This document shows, one piece after another, positions 26,548 through 35,146 of a DNA stretch of 64,000 nt. The stretch's first letter is position 1. Each line of letters starts with the position of its first letter. Below the pieces are notes generated by a model. It was not told the DNA's origin and searched no databases. It saw only the letters and a program-made list of their open reading frames with translations. The translations under genes were made by a program, and so were the position numbers. Origin of the DNA: Croceimicrobium sp965656185 (GTDB taxonomy: Bacteria > Bacteroidota > Bacteroidia > Flavobacteriales > Schleiferiaceae); assembly GCA_965656185.1 (NCBI GenBank), contig CBFHJH010000005.1, positions 114,184-178,183 on the forward strand. The letters are read 5' to 3'.

Positions 26548-27266
26548 AAAAGTGGCAATACATCGGCTTGTGGTCTGTAAGCGCCCTTTTTTGGCTCGCT
26601 TTAATCTCCTGGTCACAAGGTAGATACGAAGAACTGCGCATCATAGGGCTTGAACTAAGCTTCGAAAACAGAATGGAGAAATCCTTTCTAGACCCTACCG
26701 AAATCGAAGCGATAATCCAGTCTCAATACGGTGAAATAGAAGGTCTTTTAGTCGCAGAAATTAACAAGTCATTGTTAGAAGAAAGCATTGAGAATCACCC
26801 TACTATCGCCAAAGCGGAAGTATATTCGAGCTTAGATGGTATCTTATGGATAATGCTATGGCAACATGAACCGCTAGCCAGGGTATTAAACGGTCAAGGC
26901 AGTTTTTACCTATTACCAGAGGGAGGTCAAATGCCACTGAGCCAACATTATTCGGAAGCCGTGCCGCTGGTTAGTGGATCCTTGAATAAGGAAAGCAGAA
27001 AGAGTATTGCCGATTTTTTTGAGGCTTTACAAGAGGATGAATTCTTCAAGGATGCCTTTAGTGCTTTAGCCACTGATGCCTCGGGCGATTGGACCTTATA
27101 CCCGCGTAATGGTGATTTTAAGATCCAATTAGGAAAACCGAATAAGATTGATAATAAACTAAGGAAACTGCAGGTTTTTTATGAACAGGCACCCTTAGAA
27201 GACATAACAGTAATACAGGAAATTGATCTTCGCTTTGAGGGTCAACTAATCTGTCGCAAAAGATAA
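26544..27266 (+). CDS. ftsQ: Cell division protein FtsQ-like
   Basis: 240 residues: a short cytoplasmic N-terminus, one membrane segment at about 6-24, and a periplasmic part that begins with a POTRA-like stretch (about 30-105; the SIENHPTIAKAEVY segment is the conserved piece). Overall conservation is low as in other Bacteroidota, so the call rests on topology and on its position between murC and ftsA. FtsQ recruits and organises the FtsL/FtsB complex at the septum. One base separates it from ftsA. Confidence 0.85.
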   Translation: MKKWQYIGLWSVSALFWLALISWSQGRYEELRIIGLELSFENRMEKSFLDPTEIEAIIQSQYGEIEGLLVAEINKSLLEESIENHPTIAKAEVYSSLDGILWIMLWQHEPLARVLNGQGSFYLLPEGGQMPLSQHYSEAVPLVSGSLNKESRKSIADFFEALQEDEFFKDAFSALATDASGDWTLYPRNGDFKIQLGKPNKIDNKLRKLQVFYEQAPLEDITVIQEIDLRFEGQLICRKR

Positions 27267-27267
27267 T

Positions 27268-28641
27268 ATGAATCCGGAAGAAATTTCAGTTGGCTTAGAC
27301 ATCGGTACCACCAAGATCGTAGCTATGATCGGACGTAAGAATGAGTTCGGTAAGCTCGAGATCTCCGGTATCGGAAAGGCACGCTCCCTCGGGGTACAGC
27401 GAGGAGTGGTAACCAATATCGTAAAGACCATAGAGTCTATAAAAGAAGCGGTAGAAGAAGCCGAAGCGCAAAGTGGCCTAGACGTATCTTCAGTAGTAGT
27501 TGGTATTGCGGGGCAGCATATTCGGAGCACCCAACATAGCGACTATATCAACCGTCAAAATCCGGATGCAGTGATCGAAGACCGCGATTTGCAGGAGTTG
27601 ATCGATAATGTGCACAATTTGGTGATGCTCCCTGGTGAAGAGATCATTCACGTACTACCGCAGGAATACAAGATCGATGGCCAAGCCGACATTCGTGAAC
27701 CTAAAGGAATGTACGGCAGTCGACTGGAGGCTAATTTTCATATCGTGGTTGGACAGATCAGCTCGATAAAAAATATTGGACGCTGCGTGCGATCTAGTGA
27801 TCTTGAAATCGCCGATATTACCCTTGAACCCTTGGCTTCGGCCGAAGCCGTGCTATCCCAGGAAGAAAAAGAAGCAGGGGTAGTTTTGGTCGACATCGGT
27901 GGAGGTACTACGGATGTTGCCATCTTTAAGGATGGGATAATTCGCCATACCGCCGTAATTCCTTTTGGTGGCAACGTTATTACCGAAGATATCAAGGAGG
28001 GTTGCTCTATCATCGAAAAGCAAGCCGAACTCCTAAAGATAAAATTCGGTTCTGCCTGGCCGGGCGAGAACAAAGAAAACGAGATCGTAAGCATTCCCGG
28101 CCTTCGTGGAAGGGAACCCAAGGAGATCTCTATGAAAATGCTTTCCAAGATCATCAATGCTCGGGTGGTAGAGATCATCGAGCAAGTATATCTAGAGATC
28201 AAGAATTACGGCTATACCGAAAACAAGAAAAAGCTTATTGCTGGAATCGTACTAACCGGCGGTGGTGCGCAATTAAAGCACATCAAGCAATTAGTAGAAT
28301 TCGTTACCGGCATGGATACCCGTATTGGCTATCCGAACGAGCACCTAGCCAGCAGCAGCAATGAAGATCTTTCTTCACCGGTATATGCCACCGCAGTTGG
28401 ACTGGTACTGAAAGGCCTTGAAGGACAAAGCCGCAAAGGGGCTTTGATGCAAGAAGAGGAAGAAGACAAACAAACCGAAGCAATAGAAAACAACGAAACA
28501 AGCGAAGAAAGTCCGGAAGTGAGTGATCCGGAGGCCAGTGAAAATACCGAGGAAGAAACCGAAAGCCCCAAAAAGTCGCGCCCTTCTGTATTTGAAAACT
28601 GGGCTGCCAAATTCAGGAATTTTCTAAACGAAGACTTGTAA
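27268..28641 (+). CDS. ftsA: Cell division protein FtsA
   Basis: 457 residues of the actin/Hsp70 ATPase fold. The phosphate-1 motif VGLDIGTTKIVAMIG opens the protein, and the second motif VLVDIGGGTTDVAIF and the adenosine loop GIVLTGGGAQLKHI follow. After about residue 390 comes an acidic linker (Glu/Ser/Thr rich) and then a final amphipathic helix, SVFENWAAKFRNFLNEDL, suited to membrane binding. FtsA tethers FtsZ filaments to the inner membrane. It is followed by ftsZ after 6 nt. Confidence 0.95.
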   Translation: MNPEEISVGLDIGTTKIVAMIGRKNEFGKLEISGIGKARSLGVQRGVVTNIVKTIESIKEAVEEAEAQSGLDVSSVVVGIAGQHIRSTQHSDYINRQNPDAVIEDRDLQELIDNVHNLVMLPGEEIIHVLPQEYKIDGQADIREPKGMYGSRLEANFHIVVGQISSIKNIGRCVRSSDLEIADITLEPLASAEAVLSQEEKEAGVVLVDIGGGTTDVAIFKDGIIRHTAVIPFGGNVITEDIKEGCSIIEKQAELLKIKFGSAWPGENKENEIVSIPGLRGREPKEISMKMLSKIINARVVEIIEQVYLEIKNYGYTENKKKLIAGIVLTGGGAQLKHIKQLVEFVTGMDTRIGYPNEHLASSSNEDLSSPVYATAVGLVLKGLEGQSRKGALMQEEEEDKQTEAIENNETSEESPEVSDPEASENTEEETESPKKSRPSVFENWAAKFRNFLNEDL

Positions 28642-28647
28642 ACGCAT

Positions 28648-30792
28648 ATGATGACCGACGCAAATAACCAGGATATGATGCCATTTGACCTTCCCAAGAA
28701 CAAATCCTCCGTAATCAAAGTACTTGGTGTAGGAGGAGGCGGCAGCAATGCTGTTAATCACATGTACGCTGCCGGAATTAATGGGGTGGACTTCGTGATC
28801 TGCAACACCGATTCTCAGGCGCTGGAAAACAGTCCCGTGCCCAATAAGATCCAATTAGGGGTAAGCCTTACTGAAGGCCTAGGGGCCGGTGCTAATCCAG
28901 AGGTAGGTGAAAAAGCCGCTCTGGAAAGTATGGAAGAGATCACGAAATTACTGGACACCAACACGAAGATGCTCTTCATCACCGCCGGTATGGGTGGTGG
29001 TACCGGAACCGGAGCAGCTCCCGTTATTGCTAAAGCGGCTAAGGATCTCGGAATTCTTACCGTTGGCATCGTAACCAGTCCATTTCTCTTTGAGGGTCGC
29101 ATGCGTCAAGATCAAGCCGAGAAAGGAATCGAGTCTCTTCGCTCGGTGGTAGATTCCCTGGTCGTTATAAATAACAATAAATTACGTGAGGTCTACGGAA
29201 ACCTTGGCTTTAAAGCAGGCTTTGCGAAGGCCGATGAAGTATTATCTACTGCCGCCCGTGGTATTGCCGAGGTAATTACCCATCACTACACTACCAATAT
29301 CGACTTGCGTGATGCGAAAACGGTATTGGCCAATTCGGGTACCGCCATAATGGGAGCCGCTACCGCCAGTGGTGAAAATCGCGCTAAAGAAGCGATCAGC
29401 GCTGCTTTAGACTCACCCCTATTGAATGACAATCATATCCGAGGTGCTAAAAACGTATTGCTGCTTATCGTTTCCGGAAATGAGGAAATTACCATCGACG
29501 AGATCGGTGAAGTAAACGACTTCATTCAGAACGAAGCGGGAGGAGCCGCAAATATCATCATGGGTATTGGTGAAGACGAAAGCTTAGGCCATGAAGTGGC
29601 CATCACCATTATCGCTACGGGCTTTAATCCCGATCAACAAAAACAAGTAATTGGTAAAGCGCCCGAAAAGATCGTGCACCCCCTGGAAGACGATCAGGCG
29701 ATTAGCACCTCTTTGTACGATAAACCCATCAGCATGGACGAGGAAGATGAAGACTCCATGCTTGACGCTGAGTTAGATCGCGCCCTCAGCCAAGAGAAAA
29801 AACAAGAATCCCAAGACCTTCAAGCCTCTTTATTTGGCGAAGAAGAAAATGAGCTACCCACCACCCATCCGGTAGCCGAACCGCTCGACCAAAAAGAAGA
29901 CCCTCCTGCTCCCTCCGAGCTGGAAGAAAGCAATCCCGCAAGTCCTGACTTCGAAGCGGAGAAAAGTGAAGCACCTGCGGCGCAAAAGCCAGCCGAAGAG
30001 CCCGAAGAAGAGGAAACTATTCGGTTCGATCTAGGCGAGGTAGAGGAGACAGAAGAACCCCCTGTAGGCATGTCGATAAGCGATCAGATCATCGCCCAAA
30101 ACCTTCCCGAAACCGAAGAGCAGGATAGCTTGTCTCCCCTGGATGAAGAGGATGAAGCTTCGATGAATTTCGACTTCTTCACCATCGACGCCAAAGAGGA
30201 AGAGGAAAATCAAGCTACTCCCGCAGAAGAAAATTGGGAGCCACAATTTAAGCAGGAGGAAGAGGCTTCCGCCGAAGCGACTTCAGCAGAGAGATCAGCG
30301 CCAGAGCATAATGAAAACGCCGCCCCTGAGCCTCAACGCAAGGTTTATAGCCTCTCCGACTATGAGGAACTGGAAAAACAGCTCAATGGCGACCTGGAAG
30401 CAAAACCAGTCGCTCAGAAAAAAGAAGAGAGCCCAAAGGCGCAAGAGGATGACCAAGACCTGCACTTTGAGGTGAAGACCAAGCAAGAAAGCCCAAAACC
30501 ACAAGGGCCAACTAAAATGGTCGACCCCATGAACTCGAGCATCGAGGAAAGCATGCGTTTGCGCGCGGAAGAAAGAAGAGCCAAACTCAAGGCCTTTAAC
30601 TACCGCTTTAAAAACAATCCGCATAGCCTCGATGAAGCCGACCATGAGCCTGCCTATAAGCGTCATGGCATAAACATCGAACAAGGTTCTATCTCTAAAG
30701 AAGAGACTCAGAGCCGTATGACCTTAGATAATTCGGAGGGAGGAAATGACCTCAAATCGAATAATAGTTTCCTCCACGATAATGTAGATTGA
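28648..30792 (+). CDS. ftsZ: Cell division protein FtsZ with a very long acidic linker
   Basis: 714 residues. The tubulin-like GTPase core fills about residues 15-340: GVGGGGSNAVNHM, the tubulin signature GGGTGTGAAP and the T7-loop region TTNIDLRDAKTV. After that runs a ~360-residue Glu/Pro/Ser/Ala-rich linker with no predicted fold. The last eleven residues, SNNSFLHDNVD, form the Bacteroidota C-terminal peptide that binds FtsA. FtsZ assembles the division ring. E. coli FtsZ is 383 residues, so the linker is several times longer. It is the last gene of the dcw cluster, followed by a strong terminator. Confidence 0.95.
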   Translation: MMTDANNQDMMPFDLPKNKSSVIKVLGVGGGGSNAVNHMYAAGINGVDFVICNTDSQALENSPVPNKIQLGVSLTEGLGAGANPEVGEKAALESMEEITKLLDTNTKMLFITAGMGGGTGTGAAPVIAKAAKDLGILTVGIVTSPFLFEGRMRQDQAEKGIESLRSVVDSLVVINNNKLREVYGNLGFKAGFAKADEVLSTAARGIAEVITHHYTTNIDLRDAKTVLANSGTAIMGAATASGENRAKEAISAALDSPLLNDNHIRGAKNVLLLIVSGNEEITIDEIGEVNDFIQNEAGGAANIIMGIGEDESLGHEVAITIIATGFNPDQQKQVIGKAPEKIVHPLEDDQAISTSLYDKPISMDEEDEDSMLDAELDRALSQEKKQESQDLQASLFGEEENELPTTHPVAEPLDQKEDPPAPSELEESNPASPDFEAEKSEAPAAQKPAEEPEEEETIRFDLGEVEETEEPPVGMSISDQIIAQNLPETEEQDSLSPLDEEDEASMNFDFFTIDAKEEEENQATPAEENWEPQFKQEEEASAEATSAERSAPEHNENAAPEPQRKVYSLSDYEELEKQLNGDLEAKPVAQKKEESPKAQEDDQDLHFEVKTKQESPKPQGPTKMVDPMNSSIEESMRLRAEERRAKLKAFNYRFKNNPHSLDEADHEPAYKRHGINIEQGSISKEETQSRMTLDNSEGGNDLKSNNSFLHDNVD

Positions 30793-30800
30793 TAACCCGA

Positions 30801-30827
30801 AAGCGGCCTCCGGGCCGCTTTTTTTTT
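30801..30827 (+). terminator. Intrinsic terminator of the dcw cluster
   Basis: The GC-rich stem AAGCGGCC/GGCCGCTT (30801-30808 with 30813-30820) has a 4-nt loop and nine Ts, 8 nt after the ftsZ stop. Confidence 0.95.
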
Positions 30828-30864
30828 GCCCGAATCATCGTACCTTGCCAGCAAATTAAATCTC

Positions 30865-31317
30865 ATGAGTTTAAGTTCTAAGATCGCCGAAGAAATGAAA
30901 GCGGCCATGCGCGCCAAAGACAAGGTTAAACTAGAAAGCCTACGCGCAATTAAGTCGGCTTTAATGCTAGCTAAAACCGACAAAGGCGCTGGTGCTGAAC
31001 TCAATGAAGACGAGGAATTAAAGATCCTTACCCGTCTGCAAAAGCAAAGAAAGGACTCCATTTCCATCTACGAAGAACAAGGGAGAGCCGACCTGGCCGA
31101 AGAAGAAAAAGAGCAATTGGCGGTAATTGAAACTTTCCTACCTAAAGCGCTGAGCCTCGAAGAGCTGACGGATTACCTTAAAAACTTGATCAGCGAGATT
31201 GGTGCCAGCGGGCCTCAAGACATGGGCAAAGTAATGGGACGTGCCAGCAAAGAGCTCACCGGTAAAGCCGATGGTAAAACCATCAGCGCCAAGGTAAAGG
31301 AGCTACTTAATTCCTAA
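30865..31317 (+). CDS. GatB/YqeY domain-containing protein
   Basis: 150 residues from the ATG at 30865 (MSLSSKIAEEMKAAMRAKD), the usual start of the family; an upstream in-frame extension overlaps the terminator zone and is not credible. The GatB/YqeY domain fills the protein, with LRAIKSAL, LPKALSLEEL and MGKVMGRASKELTGKADGK. Related domains help tRNA-dependent amidotransferases bind tRNA, but stand-alone YqeY has no settled role. Its stop overlaps the convergent response regulator by 4 nt. Confidence 0.9.
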   Translation: MSLSSKIAEEMKAAMRAKDKVKLESLRAIKSALMLAKTDKGAGAELNEDEELKILTRLQKQRKDSISIYEEQGRADLAEEEKEQLAVIETFLPKALSLEELTDYLKNLISEIGASGPQDMGKVMGRASKELTGKADGKTISAKVKELLNS

Positions 31318-31958
31318 ACCAAACGATTTTTCAAGGCTAACTTCACCGCATCCACCTTATTGTGTACTTGCAATTTTTGGTAGATGTTCTCAATATGCTT
31401 GCGTACCGTAGAGGGACTGATGTATAGATTCCCGGCAATTTCTTGATAATTGCGGCCAGCCGCCAATTGTTCCAGGATCTCCGTTTCACGCTTGGTTAAA
31501 TGGTAGTCTACCGCTTCGGTAACCTGACTTGCCCCATGACGAATTAAGCTTAAGGCTTTAGCAGCAATACTGGTAGACATCGGTGCACCGCCCTCCAATA
31601 CCTCTTCGATGGATTGATGGATCTTTTGGGGTCGCTCATCTTTTAACAAATAGCCATTGGCCCCGGCCATGATCGCTTTGAAGATATAATCGTCCTCATC
31701 GAATACAGTACTCATAAGCACCTTGATCTGAGGGTATTTCTGCTTCAGTAGCCCCGTGGCTTCGATGCCATCCATCTCCGGCATATTGATATCCATCAAG
31801 ACAATATCGATATTGTGATCTTCCAACAAACGCTCCATCAATAAGCGACCGTTGGCCACATGCCACTTCACGGTGATCTGCTCGTTCAATTCAAGTTTCT
31901 CCTGCAAACTCTTGGCGAGGCGTCGATTGTCTTCTGCTATGACTACATTAACCTTCAT
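31314..31958 (-). CDS. NarL/LuxR-family response regulator
   Basis: 214 residues from MKVNVVIAEDN; a start five codons earlier (31973) is possible. The receiver domain has acidic residues E9-D10, the phospho-acceptor Asp in DIVLMDINMPEMDG (about 51) and a conserved Lys in LLKDERP. The C-terminal LuxR helix-turn-helix reads LTKRETEILEQLAAGRNYQE onward. It is the partner of the histidine kinase encoded 40 nt upstream on the same strand. Targets are unknown. Confidence 0.92.
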   Translation of the reverse strand: MKVNVVIAEDNRRLAKSLQEKLELNEQITVKWHVANGRLLMERLLEDHNIDIVLMDINMPEMDGIEATGLLKQKYPQIKVLMSTVFDEDDYIFKAIMAGANGYLLKDERPQKIHQSIEEVLEGGAPMSTSIAAKALSLIRHGASQVTEAVDYHLTKRETEILEQLAAGRNYQEIAGNLYISPSTVRKHIENIYQKLQVHNKVDAVKLALKNRLV

Positions 31959-31998
31959 CACAATTTTTATCAAAGGTGCCGTATAGAAATGGCTTTTG

Positions 31999-34053
31999 CT
32001 ATAAGGCAGATGGCGTATTCAGTTGTAGACTTAAGCTTATTCGAGTGCCCTTTCCCAACTCCGAGTCTATCTTAAGATCACCACCTAATTGCTTCATCCG
32101 ATCCCGCATATTCAATAAACCATGGCCGTCGCCTTCTTTGCTCAGGTCCATTCCCTTGCCATTATCCTCTAAGCTCAATACCAGAGCCTCTTCATCATGA
32201 TCGAAGCTAATTCTAAAACGATCGCATTCGGCGTGCTTTAAGGCATTTACCATGGCTTCTTGACAAATGCGGTACATATTGATCGTCCGGGCTGGACCTA
32301 ATTCGACCTCCGCCTTCATTTTGTTTTGCACGGTAAAGTCCGCACGGTCTTTAAAAACCTTATTACCGAACTCCTGCAGCTTTGCCGCTAACATCTTAAC
32401 ATTGATCGAATCGTTGTTCATGGCCCAAATGGTTTCCCTGAGCTGCGCCATAGTGTCCCGCATCTGATCGCTGATCTGCTCATAGGTCAACTTGCGATCT
32501 TGGTCCTTTTCCACATAAGCTAGATTATCTACTTCCGAGCTGATAATGGTAAGCTGGGTGCCGATATGATCGTGGAGATCGCGGGAAATTCGTAAGCGTT
32601 CGGCCTCCATCTTTTGCCTTAGCTCCACCTTGGCCAACTCTTCCTTTAGACTAGCCTCTTTCAATAATTGCTTTCGCTTGGCCTGCTGCTGCCGGTAAAG
32701 TAGAACGGCCACGATTATCACCAATAAAACTCCCGCCGATAATAAGCCTAAGTACAAGTTCTGTTCTTGCACTTTTAACTCTTGCTGGGCTAGANNNNNN
32801 NNNNNNNNNNNNNNNNNNNNNNNNNNNNNNNNNNNNNNNNNNNNNNNNNNNNNNNNNNNNNNNNNNNNNNNNNNNNNNNNNNNNNNNNNNNNNGCAGCTT
32901 TGTTCTCGGCTAATTCTCTTTCCTTTTTTTCTGTTTCGTAAAGGGCCTCGGTTTCAGCGATCGCCTTGGCCTTGTCGGCGCTAAAGACCGAGTCTTTTAG
33001 AGATTGATACTTTTCGGAATAATCATAGGCAGCGGCAAACTGGTCCTCGCTGGCATAATAATCAGCCATTTTACCATAGAGGTCGTAAGCTAGGTTCTTG
33101 AAGTCTTTATCGCCCACGATCTCCTCAGCCTCCTTAAAAAAGGCTTCCGCTTGCGAAGAACGACCAGAGGCGATGTACATCGAAGCCAAATTCATATAGT
33201 TAAGCGCCAATGAATGGTAATCGCCCGTTTCTCGGTTGGTGGCCATGGCCAAGCGATAAAAGTTTTCCGACTTTTGCCAGTTTTCCAATCCGCTGTAAGC
33301 TCCTGCCACGTTATTGCAAGCAATTCCTATTTCGGCCCGATCATCGAGATCTTCGGCAATCTCTAAGGCTTCCTGATAATAAAAAAGCGCGCTATCATAT
33401 TGCTTTAATGCCTCATTAATGGCTCCAATGTTATTATATCCCTGCTTAGCGCTCAGCAAGTTGCCCATCGCTTCGTGCACCCTCACCGATTCTAAAAAGT
33501 ACTCCAGCGCTTTTTCATAATCGCCTTGATAATAGAAAACCACCCCAATATTGTTGAAGCCCTGAGCCATTCCCTCCCTATTCTCTAGCTCCTCCTCTAT
33601 TCGAGTGGCGGCCGTAAATTGCTCCAAGGCCTCAGGAAAATCACCTTGTTCGGTCAAGATCAAAGCTATATTGTTGTACAGCTTGGCTAAACCGGGCTTA
33701 TAATCTTGAGCCTCTGCCAAGTCTACCGCTTTAGCGTAGGTCGCCAAGGCGGCTTCCGACTCATAGCGTCTTTGCTGTAAGTTTCCTTGTTGATTTAGGG
33801 CCTCAATGTAATATTCCGGTTTATCGTAGCGCTGACTTAAAGCCAAGGATTGTTCGATATAGCCTTCCGCACTATCGTGATTCAAGATCAGCCATTCCCG
33901 ACTAATATTAAGATAGTGCTCAATACTACTTTCCCTATTGGGGGCACGATCGATCAAAGCTCGCAAACTATCTACTGTGCTTTGTCCAGAAAGCAAGAAG
34001 CCCGACCCAAGGGTCAGGCTCAATGTTAAAAATATCGATCTTAGCCTACTCAT
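31999..34053 (-). CDS. TPR-containing sensor histidine kinase (NarX/DegS-like)
   Basis: Signal peptide (about 1-24), then at least six tetratricopeptide repeats (about 40-370) in the periplasm, a coiled-coil, a membrane segment LYLGLLSAGVLLVIIVAVLL, a HisKA_3 dimerisation domain with the phospho-His in RISRDLHDHIGTQL, and an HATPase_c domain (NALKHAE, LEDNGKGMD). The sensor presumably reads envelope proteins or peptides through the TPRs. Ninety-nine Ns at 32795-32893 interrupt it, but joining the flanks reads ENKAALAQQELK in frame, leaving about 651 residues. It is paired with the response regulator downstream. Confidence 0.9.
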   Translation of the reverse strand: MSRLRSIFLTLSLTLGSGFLLSGQSTVDSLRALIDRAPNRESSIEHYLNISREWLILNHDSAEGYIEQSLALSQRYDKPEYYIEALNQQGNLQQRRYESEAALATYAKAVDLAEAQDYKPGLAKLYNNIALILTEQGDFPEALEQFTAATRIEEELENREGMAQGFNNIGVVFYYQGDYEKALEYFLESVRVHEAMGNLLSAKQGYNNIGAINEALKQYDSALFYYQEALEIAEDLDDRAEIGIACNNVAGAYSGLENWQKSENFYRLAMATNRETGDYHSLALNYMNLASMYIASGRSSQAEAFFKEAEEIVGDKDFKNLAYDLYGKMADYYASEDQFAAAYDYSEKYQSLKDSVFSADKAKAIAETEALYETEKKERELAENKAXXXXXXXXXXXXXXXXXXXXXXXXXXXXXXXXXXLAQQELKVQEQNLYLGLLSAGVLLVIIVAVLLYRQQQAKRKQLLKEASLKEELAKVELRQKMEAERLRISRDLHDHIGTQLTIISSEVDNLAYVEKDQDRKLTYEQISDQMRDTMAQLRETIWAMNNDSINVKMLAAKLQEFGNKVFKDRADFTVQNKMKAEVELGPARTINMYRICQEAMVNALKHAECDRFRISFDHDEEALVLSLEDNGKGMDLSKEGDGHGLLNMRDRMKQLGGDLKIDSELGKGTRISLSLQLNTPSAL
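32795..32893. other. Run of 99 N, probably a zero-length gap
   Basis: Flanks join in frame as Asn-Lys-Ala-Ala-Leu-Ala-Gln-Gln, a seamless coiled-coil. Confidence 0.85.
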
Positions 34054-34090
34054 CTTCAGATTAATGAAGGATGAATATACTAATATATCT

Positions 34091-35029
34091 TTACTCTTCT
34101 TCGAGGTAATCGGTAATAAGGTCGTTCATCGCACCGAAGTACTCAGCCCGCATTTCTTTCTGCCACTCCTTCATTTCACGAAGCATAACTTGAGCATCCT
34201 CCAGATCTTCTTGATCTTGGTATTTGAATTGAAACTTCTCGGCCATCGGACGTAAGTCCTCGTCGATAGAACCATCGATCTCTTCCAAGAAATAACCCAG
34301 CATATCCTCTAAAGAATCATCGAACTCCAAAGGTTCCTTTTCTTCCAGCTCCGACTGAGCGGTACGAATCGACTTGCGCAAATTGGTAATGATCACGGCT
34401 AGAGTATCTCCCTTATCGGCGTCGATCGCATTGAAGAGCGCGGTGAGCTCGCCATCTACTCTAAAATAGATCAAGGTCAACTCGCGGGTATAAACCGTGA
34501 TCTCATCCAGCTTGAATTGCTTTTCCTGAAATGCTTCGTCTCGGCGCAAGTCTACCATATAGGTCTTGCCAAAATAATCCTCGGCCTTTTCGATCTTATA
34601 GGCCGCATCCAGCATTTTGATCTCCGCTTTATTGGCTGCTTCATAGTATTTTTGAAGATCCGCGTAAGAATTATAGCGGTTCTCGGTGAGTTTTTCCGCC
34701 GCGCCAAAATCCTCAAAGGCCTCCATATACATATCCAAACCGGCAAGGAACTCGCGGTGCAAAACATCGTCGTCCTTATAAGGCCCTACTCGACTAAGGT
34801 CGCGCTTGCTATCCTGCAATTGCTCCATTACCATTTCGCGGTACTTATTGATCCGTCGAGCATCGTCGCCCCGTACCACAGCCTCCAGGTATCGCATATT
34901 CTTTATACCGATCTTACGTCCCTGACTTTGAAACTCACGGTAATAGGACCGCGCGTTCTTATAACGTTGGGCCTCCGCTACCGGCACCAATATGAACAAG
35001 GCTAATAAAAGGCTAAGTAATCTTTTCAT
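34091..35029 (-). CDS. Secreted helical protein, possibly LIC11966-family
   Basis: 312 residues. A Sec signal peptide ends at about AEAQ, residue 20. The remainder is almost entirely charged, amphipathic helix, with no enzymatic motif I can point to. The pattern (YREFQSQGRKIGIKNMRYLEAVVRG and so on) reminds me of the LIC11966 surface-protein family seen in Bacteroidota and Leptospira, but this is from memory and tentative. It lies 37 nt upstream of the histidine kinase gene on the same strand, so it may be transcribed with the two-component pair and could belong to its sensory pathway. Confidence 0.6.
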   Translation of the reverse strand: MKRLLSLLLALFILVPVAEAQRYKNARSYYREFQSQGRKIGIKNMRYLEAVVRGDDARRINKYREMVMEQLQDSKRDLSRVGPYKDDDVLHREFLAGLDMYMEAFEDFGAAEKLTENRYNSYADLQKYYEAANKAEIKMLDAAYKIEKAEDYFGKTYMVDLRRDEAFQEKQFKLDEITVYTRELTLIYFRVDGELTALFNAIDADKGDTLAVIITNLRKSIRTAQSELEEKEPLEFDDSLEDMLGYFLEEIDGSIDEDLRPMAEKFQFKYQDQEDLEDAQVMLREMKEWQKEMRAEYFGAMNDLITDYLEEE

Positions 35030-35090
35030 AATTAAGTTCTAATCCAACAAAGATAAACTAGACATTGAAGAGGCAAACATCAAGCAAAAA

Positions 35091-35124
35091 AAATCCCGAC
35101 CTCTACTATTTAGCGGAGGCCGGG
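35091..35124 (-). terminator. Intrinsic terminator after groEL
   Basis: The stem CCCGACCTC/GAGGCCGGG (35095-35103 with 35116-35124, one mismatch) is followed on the minus strand by a U-run from 35094 down to 35085. Confidence 0.8.
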
Positions 35125-35146
35125 AGGAATTATTGTGGGAATGATC

